Source: CAVURS01 sp963795385 | GTDB lineage: Bacteria > Actinomycetota > Actinomycetes > Actinomycetales > CAVURS01 | Direction of reading: 5' to 3' | Assembly: GCA_963795385.1 (NCBI GenBank) | Contig: CAWCHK010000002.1 | Location: forward strand, 186,001-250,000 | DNA length: 64,000 bases | Shown here: positions 39,967 to 49,612 of the stretch, in pieces | Layout: the number at the start of each line of letters is the position of its first letter | Position numbering within the stretch: position 1 is the stretch's first letter | Notes under the pieces: generated by a model | Told to the model about the DNA's origin: nothing | What the model saw: the letters and a program-made list of their open reading frames with translations, nothing else | Database searches by the model: none | Program-made: the position numbers and the translations under genes

Positions 39967-40503
39967 ATGAGGATCAAACGCATCGTCCGCATCTCCGCGG
40001 TGGTGCTGGCCCTGGTGACCGCTTCGGCCACGGTGGCCGTGGCCCGGACCGGCCATCCGCTGGACGAGCTGCGCCAGTCGACCACGAAGTACCACAGCAT
40101 CGCCGTGGCCGAGCAGCACGGCTACGGCCGGGTCGTCGACATCAACGGCATCGACTGCATCGCGCAGCCGGGCCAGGGAGCGATGGGCGTGCACTGGGGG
40201 AACGGCGACTTCATCAACGACCCGACGATCAAGCCGAACCGCCCGGAGGCCATGGTCTACGCACCGGGCCCCAACGGGACGCTGGAGCTCGCCGCGGTCG
40301 AGTACATCGTCGTGAAGTCCGCCTGGGACGCCACCCACACGATGGCGCCGATGCTCTACGGGCACATGTTCATGACCACGGAGGCCCCCAACCGGTTCGG
40401 CCTGCCGACGTTCTACTCGCTGCACGTCTGGGCCTACAAGCACAACCCGGCCGGGACGTTCGCGATGTGGAACCCCGCGGTGCACTGCCCGGCCGTGTCC
40501 TAG
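39967..40503 (+). CDS. Secreted protein of a widespread uncharacterised family
   Basis: 178 residues. A signal peptide (about 1-26, cleavage after AVA) is followed by YHSIAVAEQHGYGRVVDINGIDCIAQPGQGAMGVHW, of which GQGAMGVHWGNGDF and EAPNRFGLPTFYSLHVWAYKHNP are the family's hallmark stretches. Two Cys (in GIDCIAQ and VHCPAVS) may form a disulphide; several His and Trp are invariant among relatives I remember. No enzymatic function is known to me. It directly follows the DUF4242 gene and is followed by a strong terminator, so the pair forms a two-gene unit. Confidence 0.8.
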   Translation: MRIKRIVRISAVVLALVTASATVAVARTGHPLDELRQSTTKYHSIAVAEQHGYGRVVDINGIDCIAQPGQGAMGVHWGNGDFINDPTIKPNRPEAMVYAPGPNGTLELAAVEYIVVKSAWDATHTMAPMLYGHMFMTTEAPNRFGLPTFYSLHVWAYKHNPAGTFAMWNPAVHCPAVS

Positions 40504-40535
40504 CGGCCAGGTCAGGAGCCGCGCCGCCGATCGAG

Positions 40536-40584
40536 AACGCGGAGTATCGCCCGGGCCCTGGCTCTGGGCGATATTCCGCGTTTT
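40536..40584 (+). terminator. Rho-independent terminator
   Basis: A 17-bp stem (AACGCGGAGTATCGCCC paired with GGGCGATATTCCGCGTT, one mismatch) around a 13-base loop, followed by a run of four T. It ends the DUF4242/secreted-protein unit, 33 bases past the stop. Confidence 0.8.
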
Positions 40585-40742
40585 ATGTACGGGTATTTCC
40601 GGCCAAATCATGACAGTGGGTGGTGTGCCTTTAGGTCAGTCGTCGATCACGTTGGGCGACAACGAAATCCGTAACCGGACCGCGCCAAATTCTTCATATT
40701 GCGTGGCCCTATGCCGGGTTGACCCGTGATTTAATCCGTCCC
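40585..40742 (+). promoter_or_regulatory. Leader and promoter region of the polyamine-type ABC operon
   Basis: This gap is distinctly AT-richer than the surrounding genes, with TTGACC at 40719-40724 and TTTAAT 6 bases later, too close for a standard pair, and a short dyad GTTG-GGCGA-CAAC at 40651-40663. It presumably holds the promoter for the four-gene transporter operon; exact elements are uncertain. Confidence 0.4.
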
Positions 40743-41912
40743 ATGCCACCCGTGGATACGGATACCACTGCCAGCCAGGTGCCTGCCATCGAGCTCGTGG
40801 GCATCGCGAAGCACTTCACGTCCCGACGGGGGGTCGTCGCTGCGGTCGAACGCGTCGACCTGGTCATCGGCGAGGGCGAGTTCTTCTCCCTGCTCGGACC
40901 GTCGGGCTGCGGCAAGACGACGACCCTGCGGATGATCGGCGGCTTCGAGGAGCCGACCGAGGGCCAAATCCTGCTCTACGGCAACGATGTCGTCGGTGTG
41001 GCGCCGAACCACCGCGACGTCAACATGGTGTTCCAGTCCTACGCGCTGTTCCCGCACATGTCGGTCTTCGAGAACGTCGCCTTCGGGCTCAAGCGCAAGT
41101 CGGTCGAGAAGGCCGAGACGACGAAGCGGGTCAACGAGATGCTCGAGCTCGTGCAGCTCGAGGGCAAGTCGGACCGCATGCCGCGCGAGCTCTCCGGTGG
41201 CCAGCAGCAGCGCGTCGCGCTCGCGCGGGCCTTGGTCAACCGGCCCCGCGCGCTGCTTCTGGACGAGCCGCTCGCGGCCCTGGACCTCAAGCTGCGGCAG
41301 GCGATGCAGCTGGAGCTGAAGCGGATCCAGCGCGAGGTGGGCATCACGTTCGTCTTCGTCACCCACGACCAGAACGAAGCGCTGACCATGTCCGACCGCC
41401 TGATCGTCATGAACGCCGGGCGGATCGAGCAGCTCGGCTCGCCGCGCGAGGTCTACGAGCGGCCGCAGACCCGGTTCGTCGCCGGCTTCATCGGCACCTC
41501 GAACCTCATGACGGGCAAGGTCGTGTCGATGGACGGTACGACCGCTGTCCTCGAGTCCGGGACGGACGAGTCGATCGTCGTACCGCACGCGGACCGCGCC
41601 GGAGCGACCCTCGGCCAGGCGCTCGACCTGACCGTGCGCCCGGAGAAGATCCTGCTCGGCCTCGACCATCCGGCGGCCGGGCTGTGCGCCGTGAAGTGCC
41701 GGGTCAAGGAGGTCGTCTACCTCGGCACGTCCACGCAGTACGAGGTCCTGACCCCCGACGGCGCGACGCTCACCGTGTTCGTCCAGAACGCCTCGGACTC
41801 CAGCGACCTGGCCGAGCGGGACGACCAGGTCTGGCTGTCGTGGCGCCCGGAGCATTCGCTGGCGCTGGCCAGCAGCCCGGCGACCGAGCCGGCCGTGGCG
41901 GTGGCCTCATGA
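40743..41912 (+). CDS. potA: Spermidine/putrescine-type ABC transporter ATPase
   Basis: 389 residues. Walker A GPSGCGKTTTLRMIGG, Q-loop VFQSYALFPHM, signature LSGGQQQRVALARAL, Walker B ALLLDEPLAALD and H-loop VTHDQNEAL are all intact, followed by a TOBE domain from about residue 290. The organisation and length match PotA. ATG 40743 is taken as start. It overlaps the binding-protein gene by four bases. Four consecutive genes give a complete importer for polyamines or a similar amine; the ligand is inferred from family resemblance. Confidence 0.87.
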   Translation: MPPVDTDTTASQVPAIELVGIAKHFTSRRGVVAAVERVDLVIGEGEFFSLLGPSGCGKTTTLRMIGGFEEPTEGQILLYGNDVVGVAPNHRDVNMVFQSYALFPHMSVFENVAFGLKRKSVEKAETTKRVNEMLELVQLEGKSDRMPRELSGGQQQRVALARALVNRPRALLLDEPLAALDLKLRQAMQLELKRIQREVGITFVFVTHDQNEALTMSDRLIVMNAGRIEQLGSPREVYERPQTRFVAGFIGTSNLMTGKVVSMDGTTAVLESGTDESIVVPHADRAGATLGQALDLTVRPEKILLGLDHPAAGLCAVKCRVKEVVYLGTSTQYEVLTPDGATLTVFVQNASDSSDLAERDDQVWLSWRPEHSLALASSPATEPAVAVAS

Positions 41913-43170
41913 ACCGCAAGCCGCTGTCGCCGGACCTGGTCCGCGGGCTGACCCAGGCCCGCCTCTCGCGACGGAACGCCCTGCAGGCCGGGGGTCTTGG
42001 TGCGCTCGGGCTGATCCTGGCCGGCTGCGGCATCCCCGCCCAGAAGCAGGCCGGCCTCGGCGGTCAGGCCGCGCGGGAGGCCATCACGAAGTACTGGGCC
42101 GACGCCAAGAAGACCGGGCACGCTCGACTTCGCCAACTGGCCGCTCTACCTCGACGTGGACGAGAAGAACCAGAACGACCACCCGAGCCTGGACGAGTTC
42201 ACCAAGAAGACCGGCATCAAGGTCAAGTACGACGAGATCATCCAGGAGAACGACTCCTACTTCGGCAAGATCCAGCCCGTGCTCGCCTCGGGCCAGGGCA
42301 CCGGCTACGACATCATGGTCATCACCAACGGCATCTACCTCGACAAGCTGGTCCAGCTCGACTACCTGGTGCCGTTGAACCAGAACGCGATGACGAACTT
42401 CTACCTCTACGCCAGCGACCTGGTGAAGGACCCGAGCTACGACCGCGGCAACGTCTACACGATGGCCTGGCAGTCCGGCATCACGGGCATCGGCTACAAC
42501 AAGAAGCTGGTCGGCCGCGAGATCACCAGCTGGGAGGACCTGCAGGACCCCAAGCTCAAGGGCAAGGTCGGCATGTTCGGTGACACCGCCGACATGCCGA
42601 ACTCCGCGCTCCTGGCGGTCGGGGTCGACGCCGGAGACGTCCAAGCCGGCCGACTGGCAGAAGGCCGCCGACTGGCTGAAGAAGCAGCGGCCGCTGGTGC
42701 GCAAGTACTACGCGCAGGACTACATCGACCCGCTCTCCAAGGGAGACATCTGGGCCTCGATGGCGTGGTCCGGCGACATCTTCCAGGCCAACGCCTCCGG
42801 CGCGGACCTCGAGTTCGTCGTACCCAAGGAGGGCGCGGCGATCTGGACCGACAACATGTGCATCCCGTTGCACGCCAAGCATCCGGTCGACGCCATGACC
42901 TACATGGACTACGTCTACGACCCCGAGATCCAGGCGCTGATCACCGACTACGTCAACTACATCACCCCGGTGCCGGCCACCCAGGCGATCTTCAAGAAGG
43001 AGGCAGAGCAGGACACCGGTGACGACAAGGCGTACTACGAAGGCCTGTCGACCAGCCCGCTGATCTACCCGGCGGTGGCCGACTACTCCAAGCTGCACCG
43101 CTTCCGGGTTCTCACGGCCGCGGAGGAGAAGATCTGGGAAGCCCTCTTCGAGCCGATCTACCAGTCATGA
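41909..43170 (+). CDS. potD: Polyamine-binding lipoprotein, two frameshifts
   Basis: About 420 residues corrected. The N-terminus has a twin-arginine-like LSRRNALQAGG and lipobox ILAGC with Cys40, so it is probably exported folded and lipid-anchored. Mature signatures are LDFANWPLYLD, SGQGTGYDIMVITNGIYLD and YVYDPEIQALITDYVNYITPV, typical of PotD-like proteins. An extra G near 42117 (ACCGGGCACG) and an extra base near 42635 (GACGCCGGAG) break the frame; both corrected joints give smooth family sequence. Overlaps neighbours by four bases at both ends. Confidence 0.87.
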
Positions 43171-44037
43171 GCGGCCGGATGCGCGCCAAGCTCGCGCCGT
43201 ACTACCTGGTGCTGCCCGGCTGGCTGTGGCTGGTCATCTTCTTCGTCGTCCCGACCCTGGTCATGCTGTCGGTCTCGACCATGACCGGCGACCTCGTCTC
43301 CGGCTTCAAGCAGACCTTCCACTTCAGCACCTACTCGCACGGGTGGACCCTGCACCAGGCCCAGTTCATCCGGTCGATCATCGTACGGCGCTGATCTCCA
43401 CGGTGCTGTGCCTGCTTGCTCGCCTACCCGGTGGCCTACTGGATCGCCTTCCGCGGCGGGGCGCACAAGGCCAGCCTGCTGTTCCTGCTGCTGCTGCCGT
43501 TCTTCGTCTCGTTCGTGATCCGGACCCAGTCCTGGAACCAGATCCTGTCCGACAACGGCATGGTGCTCTCGCCGCTCAAGGACCTGCACATCGTCGGCGC
43601 GGACTTCCATATCCTGGCCACGTCCGGTCGCGGTCATCGGCGGGCTGACGTACAACTTCATGCCGTTCATGGTGCTGCCGATCTACGTCGCGCTCGAGCG
43701 GGTCGACCCAGCCCTGCTGGAAGCGTCGGCGGACCTCTACGCCTCGAAGGTCTCGGCCTTCCTGCGGGTGGTCTTCCCGCTGTCCATCCCCGGCGTCTTC
43801 GCCGGTGTGCTGCTGACCTTCGTGCCGGTCGCCTCGGACTACGTCAACGCCTCGATCCTCGGCGGCACCAAGACCACGATGATCGGCAACGTGATCCAGA
43901 CCGAGTACTTCACCAACCTCGACTACCCGACCGCGGCGTCGCTGTCCTTCATCCTGATGGCCGCGCTGCTGATCGGCGTCTTCATCTACGCCAGGGTCCT
44001 CGGCACCGAGGACGCCCTCGAGATGGCAGGTGCCTGA
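43167..44037 (+). CDS. potB: Polyamine ABC permease (PotB-like), three frameshifts
   Basis: Six membrane helices, about 290 residues after correction. Start ATG 43167 gives MSGRMRAKLAPYYLVLPGWLW. Frame changes occur near 43390 (in ATCGTACGG), near 43420 (CTGCTTGCT for CTGCTGCT) and near 43625 (ACGTCCGG for ACGTCGG). The permease EAA-type loop reads LLEASADLYASKVSAFLRVVFPLSIPG. The stop overlaps the next ATG (TGATGA). In the given sequence no complete protein could be made. Confidence 0.84.
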
Positions 44038-44914
44038 TGACCGCGATCGCCGGCTCGGCGCTGGAGCGGACCCTCAGCGACCCGCCCCGTCCGACCCGCC
44101 GAGGCCGCCGCGGCGGCGGCGGTGGCTGCTGCCGGTGTGGGGGTGGGCGGTCATCCTGTGGCTGAGCTCGCCGATCATCGTGATGATCGTCTTCGGCTTC
44201 AACAACGCCAAGGGCAAGTTCAACATCAGCTGGCAGGGCTTCACGTTCAAGTGGTACCGCCAGCTGTTCGCGATCCCCGACCTGACGACGGCGCTGCGCA
44301 ACTCCCTCGTCATCGCGCTGGTCGTCACGGCGATCGCGACGGTCCTGGGCACCGGCGTCGGGATGGCCTTGGGCAAGTACCGGTTCCGCGGTGCCGGCTC
44401 GGTCAACCTGCTGCTCTTCGCCAACATCGCCGCGCCCGAGGTGGTGCTCGGCGCCGCGCTGCTCAGCATGTTCCTGACGTTGGGCGTCCCGCGCGGCTTC
44501 CTCACCATCATCCTGGCCCAGGTGATGTTCAGCGTCGCCTACGTCGCGGTCACCGTCCGGGCCCGGATGGCCGGGCTGGACCCCTCGATGGAGGAGGCGT
44601 CCCGGGATCTCGGGGCCAACGCGGTGACGACGTTCTTCAAGGTCACCCTGCCGATCATCCTGCCCGGCGTGATGGCCGGGGCCCTGCTGGCCTTCGCCCT
44701 GTCGATCGACGACTACATCATCACGAGCTTCAACAACGGCTCGACCCAGACCTTCCCCCTGTGGGTGTACGCCGCGGCGCAGCGCACCGGTGGCAGCGTG
44801 CCGCCGCAGGTCAACGTCATGGGCACGCTGATCTTCATGTTCGGCGTACTGCTGGCGCTGGCCGGCTTCCTGTCCGCGCGGCAGAAGGCCAAGCTGGCCA
44901 AGCCCGACGACTGA
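44037..44914 (+). CDS. potC: Polyamine ABC permease (PotC-like), one frameshift near its start
   Basis: About 292 residues. The ATG at 44037 (MTAIAGSALERTL) is linked to the main frame by a shift in the GGC-rich run at about 44095-44120; the membrane part then reads WLLPVWGWAVILWLSSPIIVM. The EAA loop is MEEASRDLGANAVTTFFKVTLPIILPG, and the last helix LIFMFGVLLALAGFLSARQ. It completes the importer. Alternatively a downstream GTG might be used if the shift is real, but the TGATGA coupling supports the upstream start. Confidence 0.84.
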
Positions 44915-44942
44915 GCCGGCGGCACGGCCGGACGGGCTGCTC

Positions 44943-46958
44943 TCAGCGCGGCGCGGGGAGGCGCGCGAGCGACGACGGCGCAGGAGCCTCGGCCCGGTCA
45001 ATGACCCATTGCGCCAGCAGCGTCTCGTCCATCGGGCGCCCCAGGTAGTAGCCCTGGATCACGTCCGCGCCGAGGTCCTTGAGCGCGAGCAGGGTCTGCT
45101 GGTCCTCGACGCCCTCGGCCACCACCGACATCCCGAGGTTGTGGCCCAGGTCGATGGCGCTCTGGACGAGCATCGTGTCGTCGGCGCTGGTGTTCATCTG
45201 GCTCACGAACGACCGGTCGACCTTCAGCTCGTCGACGGGCAGGATCTTCAGGTAGGCCATTGACGAGTAGCCGGTGCCGAAGTCGTCGACCGAGAGCCGG
45301 ACGCCGATCGAGCGCAGCTGCTGCATGATCTGCAGCGCGCGGTCCGGGTCGGACATGATCGTGCTCTCGGTCAGCTCCAGGCACAGGTGGTCGGCCGGCA
45401 CCCCGACCCGGGCGAGGGCCGCGGCGATGGTGTCGGGGAACTCCAGGTCGAGCAGGCAGCGCGCGCTGACGTTGACGGCGACCGGCATCCGGATGCCGCG
45501 GTCCATCCACTCGCGCGACATGGTCAGGGCCTTGTCGACGACGATGAGGGTCAGCCGCTGGATCAGGGTGGTGGCCTCGGCGACGGGCACGAACTCGGCC
45601 GGCGGCAGGAGGCCCTGGGTGGGGTGCTGCCAGCGCACCAGCGCCTCGACCCCGAGCAGCTGACCGCTCCCGGCCGCCACCTTGGGCTGGTAGTGCAGCA
45701 CCAGCTCGTCGCGGTTGAGGGCGTCGCGGAGCTCGCCCAGCAGGGCCAGCCGCGCCGGGCGGGCGCCCTCGTTCTCACCTCGGAAGTGGGAGATGCCGGA
45801 GCGACCCATCTTGGCCTCGTACATCGCGATGTCGGCCTGCCGCAACAGTTCTGCGGCCCGGTCGGCCGGCTCGGCCGGCGGGTCGAGCCGCGACGGCGCG
45901 TAGACGCCGATGCCCATGCTGGCCTCGACGCTGACCGTGACGCCGTCCAGGATGAATGCGGGCTCCAGGGCCCGGGCGATCCGCTCGGCGACCCGGTGGG
46001 CGCCCGGTGCGCCGCCGGTGGCCAGCAGCACGGCGAACTCGTCGCCGCCGAGCCGGGCCACCGTGTCACCAGGACGGAGGACGCCGGCGATGCGGGCCGC
46101 GACCTCGATCAGCAGCTCGTCGCCCTGGTGGTGGCCGAGGGTGTCGTTGACCTCCTTGAACCGGTCCAGGTCGAGCATGATGACGGCCGGCTCGGTGCCG
46201 CCGCGCAGGGCGCCGCGCACCGCCTGCGTGGCCCGGTCGGAGAAGAGGAGACGGTTCGGGAGGCCGGTCAGGGCGTCGTGCAGCGCCTGGTCCTCGACGT
46301 TGCGCCGGTAGGCCCGGGTGACGGAGGACAGGCCGAAGAGCAGCAGGAGCACCAGGCCCAGCGCGACCGGCGTACCGACATCGAGGGCGGCTGCCCGCAG
46401 GCGTACGGCGTCCAGCTGGGCTGCCGCGCTCGCATGGTGCTGCTGCTCGAGTGCCGCCAGCTCCCCGGTCATGTGCACGAGGATCGGCTCGGCCTGGTAG
46501 CCCTGGATGTTGGCGATCCGGGCCAGGTCCTTGGCATCGCCGCTGTCGCGGAGCTCGAAGAGCTTCTCCGCCTGGGCGGTGTAGGTGCGCTGCTCGTCCA
46601 GGATTCCGGCGATCGCCGGGGCGTCCTGGACCGACTCGATGGCCCTCAGCGAGTCGGTCAGGCCCTGGGCCGCGACCCGGTAGGCGTCCTGCGCGTTGGG
46701 GTCGGCGGTCAGGAGGTACTCGTTCAGGGCCGCGTCCTGGCTGGAGCCGTAGAACTTCGCGTCCTGGTAGAGGTCGGAGGCCCGGGCGGCGACTCGGGCC
46801 TTCGACGTCTCGGTGCTGATCGCCCGGCTGCCGAGGACGGCGACGACCGCCGCCAGCACGAGGACCGCGCCGACGGCGACGCTGGCCCGCCTCGCGGCGA
46901 CCGCGCCCGGCCGCCAGCGAGGGGCGTCGCGGTGCGACCGGCCCGGCTGCAGTCCCAT
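44943..46958 (-). CDS. Membrane GGDEF-EAL protein (cyclic-di-GMP synthesis/breakdown)
   Basis: 671 residues. Two membrane helices (about 27-47 and 220-240) enclose an extracellular four-helix sensor; then GGDEF (LGGDEFAVLLA, with I-site RPGD five residues upstream) and EAL domains (EALVRWQHP). The EAL catalytic set is present: AVNVSARC Asn, ELTEST Glu, DDFGTGYSS Asp pair, KVDRSFV Lys and EGVEDQQT Glu, so both activities may exist. ATG 46958; AAGGAG lies about 11 bases upstream. It is convergent with the transporter operon and divergent from the aminotransferase gene. The codons ahead of 46958 in the same frame are not needed by the family. Confidence 0.9.
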   Translation of the reverse strand: MGLQPGRSHRDAPRWRPGAVAARRASVAVGAVLVLAAVVAVLGSRAISTETSKARVAARASDLYQDAKFYGSSQDAALNEYLLTADPNAQDAYRVAAQGLTDSLRAIESVQDAPAIAGILDEQRTYTAQAEKLFELRDSGDAKDLARIANIQGYQAEPILVHMTGELAALEQQHHASAAAQLDAVRLRAAALDVGTPVALGLVLLLLFGLSSVTRAYRRNVEDQALHDALTGLPNRLLFSDRATQAVRGALRGGTEPAVIMLDLDRFKEVNDTLGHHQGDELLIEVAARIAGVLRPGDTVARLGGDEFAVLLATGGAPGAHRVAERIARALEPAFILDGVTVSVEASMGIGVYAPSRLDPPAEPADRAAELLRQADIAMYEAKMGRSGISHFRGENEGARPARLALLGELRDALNRDELVLHYQPKVAAGSGQLLGVEALVRWQHPTQGLLPPAEFVPVAEATTLIQRLTLIVVDKALTMSREWMDRGIRMPVAVNVSARCLLDLEFPDTIAAALARVGVPADHLCLELTESTIMSDPDRALQIMQQLRSIGVRLSVDDFGTGYSSMAYLKILPVDELKVDRSFVSQMNTSADDTMLVQSAIDLGHNLGMSVVAEGVEDQQTLLALKDLGADVIQGYYLGRPMDETLLAQWVIDRAEAPAPSSLARLPAPR

Positions 46959-47088
46959 GGCGTGCTTGCTCCTTGGTGGTGGCGTGACGAACTCCCCCCA
47001 CCCTTCTTGTCGACCGGATCGGCCCGAGCCTGAAGTGTTCTCGAATCCGTGACGTGGGCCTTTCGTCCCGACCGATAGCGTTTGCGCC

Positions 47089-49506
47089 ATGAGCATCACC
47101 GAGCGCGCCGAGGGCGATGCGCTGTTCGACACGGTCGCGCCGCAGGTCTCGATGCAGGGCGCGGCCGCCATCTGCCGGGACGTCTTCGGGATCGACGGTG
47201 CGGTCACGCCGCTGCCGAGCGAGCGGGACCGCAACTTCATGGTCCGCACGCCCGACCAGGCGGTGGTGTTGAAGATCTCGCACCCGGCCGAGGACCGCGG
47301 CGTGGTCGAGATGGAGAACGCCGCCATGCTGCACGTGGCCGGCACCGACCCGGGCCTGCCGATCCCGCGGGTCATCCCCACGGTGGACGGCCGGCCGATC
47401 ACGACCACGGTGGGCGACGACGGGCGCAGCCACCTCACGCGCCTGATCTCGGTGCTTCCCGGCCAGGATGCCGAAGGTCGGTTCGTGTCAACGGCTCTGG
47501 CGGGCGCGATCGGCGACGTGAGTGCCCGGCTGAGCATCGCCCTTCGCGGCTTCTTCCACCCTGCGGCCGGTCGGACGCATGTCTGGGACATCCGCGAGGT
47601 CGCCTCCCTCGCGCCCCACCTCGACGCCGTGCCGGACGCCGAGTCGGCCCAGCTCGTCCGGCGGGCCTTGAGTGACATCGCGCCGACACTGTCCGGCGTA
47701 CGGCTGCTCCCGGCCCAGGTGGAGCACGCCGACGTGACCCTCACCAACGTCCTCACCCGCGGCGACGAGCTGCTCGGGGTGATCGACTTCGGCGACATGC
47801 ACCACACGGCGTCGGCGTGCGACCTCGCCGCCAGCCTCACTTCGGTCCTGCGCAGCGTCGTCGCCGAGGGCCCGGACGCTGTCGTGGCAACGGCTTCCGC
47901 CTACCTGGAGGGCTACCAACGCCGTCGTCCGCTCGCGGTCGAGGAGGCCGCGGCCCTCGGCGACCTGGTGCGCGCGCGGCTGGTCGCGACGGTGCTGATC
48001 TCGGCCTGGCGCGCGCGCCTGCACCCCGACAACACGGCGTACATCAGCCAGTACGACGACAGCAGCTGGGCCCTGCTGCGCTGCCTGGCCGACGACCTCG
48101 ACGCCAGCGCGACCCTCGCCCGGCTCAGCGGCACCAGCCGCGTGCTGCCGGCACAGCAGCCCGATCCGACCCTCGCCCGGCGCCGGCGCGAGGCCATGGG
48201 CGGGCGGCTCGCGCCACTCTTCTACCGACAGCCCCTGCACATGGTCCGGGCCAGTGGCGCCTACATGTACGACGCGGCGGGACGGGCCTATCTGGACGCC
48301 TACAACAACGTGCCGGTCCTCGGGCACGAGCACCCGGCCGTGGTCCAGGCCGTCGCCGCGCAGATGCGGGCGCTGAACACGAACTCCCGCTACCTGCACG
48401 CGAACTCGGTCGAGCTGGCCGAGCGGCTGATCGCGACGATGCCGCCCGGTCTCGGCCTGGACACGTGCGTCTTCGTCAACTCCGGAACGGAGGCGGTGGA
48501 TCTGGCCTGGCGGATGGCCACCGCGGCGACCGGCGGCTCCGGCGCGCTGGTCGTCGAGCACGGCTACCACGGGATGTCGGCGACGGTCGTCGACTTCAGT
48601 ACCAACGAGTGGCCCCCGGGGCACGACCCGCAGCACGTGGCGACGTTCCGGGCGCCGCACCGGCTGGCCGACGGCTCGCCCGCGACTGCGGCGGGTGCCC
48701 GCGACGGCGTGGAGCGGGCGGTGGCCCGGCTCTCGGAGCGCGGGCACCGGCCGGCGCTGCTGCTGATGGACCCGATGTTCACCAGCGAGGGGATCCTCGA
48801 GCCGGGCCCGGAGGTGCTGCCGGCGCTCGGTGCGGCCGCCCGCGCCGGAGGCGCCCTGGTGCTGGCCGACGAGGTGCAGTCCGGCTTCGGCCGGACCGGT
48901 CCGGGCCTGTGGTCGTTCGCCCGGGCCGGGCTGCGGCCGGACATCGTCACGCTGGGCAAGCCGATGGGCAACGGCTTCCCGGTCGCAGCGGTGCTGACCC
49001 GCTCGGACGTTGCGGCGTCGCTGTCGGTGGACCGCGAGTACTTCAGCACGTTCGCCGGCAGCCCGGTGGCTGCGGCCGCGGCCCTGACCGTGCTGGATGT
49101 GTTGCAGGACAACCGGATCCCGGAGTCTGCGGTCCGGGTCGGCGACTACCTGAGGGCGCAGTTGCGGGCGGTCGCCGAGGAGTGTCCGATCCTGGGTGAG
49201 GTCCGCGGCGTCGGCCTCGTGGCGGGCGTCGACGTGGTGGGGGCCGACGTGGTGGGGGCCGACGTGGTGAGGGCCGACGTGGTGGGGGCCGACGTGGTGG
49301 GGGCCGGCGTGGTGGGGGCCGACCCGGTCAGCGGGCGCGAGCTGGCCGGCCGGGTCGTCGAGGTGCTGCGGGACCACGGCGTGCTGGTCGGCGCCACCGG
49401 CCCCGGCGGGAACGTCCTCAAGGTCCGGCCGCCGCTCATCTGGCAGGAGGACCACGTCGACGAGCTCGTGACCGCCCTCCGCTCCACCCTCGCCGCCCTC
49501 GACTAG
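47089..49506 (+). CDS. Fused APH-type kinase and class III PLP phospho-lyase (hydroxylysine/ethanolamine-phosphate type)
   Basis: 805 residues. The first 350 form a choline/aminoglycoside-kinase fold: LPSERDRNFMVRTP, the catalytic loop VEHADVTLTNVL and the metal-binding IDFGDMHH. From about residue 385 a class III aminotransferase fold follows: GHEHPAVVQAV, FVNSGTEAVDLAWRMA, LADEVQSGFGRTG and the PLP lysine in TLGKPMGNGFPVAAV. In animals the same two activities are separate: hydroxylysine kinase and phospho-hydroxylysine phospho-lyase (or phospho-ethanolamine lyase). Here they are one chain, phosphorylating an amino-alcohol and then eliminating phosphate. Substrate not fixed. An in-frame 15-base repeat inflates residues 714-746. 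Confidence 0.87.
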   Translation: MSITERAEGDALFDTVAPQVSMQGAAAICRDVFGIDGAVTPLPSERDRNFMVRTPDQAVVLKISHPAEDRGVVEMENAAMLHVAGTDPGLPIPRVIPTVDGRPITTTVGDDGRSHLTRLISVLPGQDAEGRFVSTALAGAIGDVSARLSIALRGFFHPAAGRTHVWDIREVASLAPHLDAVPDAESAQLVRRALSDIAPTLSGVRLLPAQVEHADVTLTNVLTRGDELLGVIDFGDMHHTASACDLAASLTSVLRSVVAEGPDAVVATASAYLEGYQRRRPLAVEEAAALGDLVRARLVATVLISAWRARLHPDNTAYISQYDDSSWALLRCLADDLDASATLARLSGTSRVLPAQQPDPTLARRRREAMGGRLAPLFYRQPLHMVRASGAYMYDAAGRAYLDAYNNVPVLGHEHPAVVQAVAAQMRALNTNSRYLHANSVELAERLIATMPPGLGLDTCVFVNSGTEAVDLAWRMATAATGGSGALVVEHGYHGMSATVVDFSTNEWPPGHDPQHVATFRAPHRLADGSPATAAGARDGVERAVARLSERGHRPALLLMDPMFTSEGILEPGPEVLPALGAAARAGGALVLADEVQSGFGRTGPGLWSFARAGLRPDIVTLGKPMGNGFPVAAVLTRSDVAASLSVDREYFSTFAGSPVAAAAALTVLDVLQDNRIPESAVRVGDYLRAQLRAVAEECPILGEVRGVGLVAGVDVVGADVVGADVVRADVVGADVVGAGVVGADPVSGRELAGRVVEVLRDHGVLVGATGPGGNVLKVRPPLIWQEDHVDELVTALRSTLAALD
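49231..49325 (+). repeat. In-frame 15-base minisatellite in the phospho-lyase domain
   Basis: GACGTGGTGGGGGCC is repeated six times, with small variants (GACGTGGTGAGGGCC, GGCGTGGTGGGGGCC), giving DVVGA pentapeptides in a row. The unit is a multiple of three, so copy-number change would leave the frame intact. Confidence 0.85.
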
Positions 49507-49612
49507 CGCCGCGCCGCGAGCTCGTCGCGCGCCTGCCCCCGCGTTGGTCCCGCCCGGCCCCGCACCGCACAGCGCCAGCGCCGCGTTGGTCCCGCGCCCC
49601 CCGCGTTCGTCC

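Noticed and set aside
44943..47840. Much longer version of the GGDEF-EAL protein, extending to 47840
   Set aside because: The extra N-terminal 290 residues run opposite the kinase/phospho-lyase gene, have no domain, and a good start exists at 46958.
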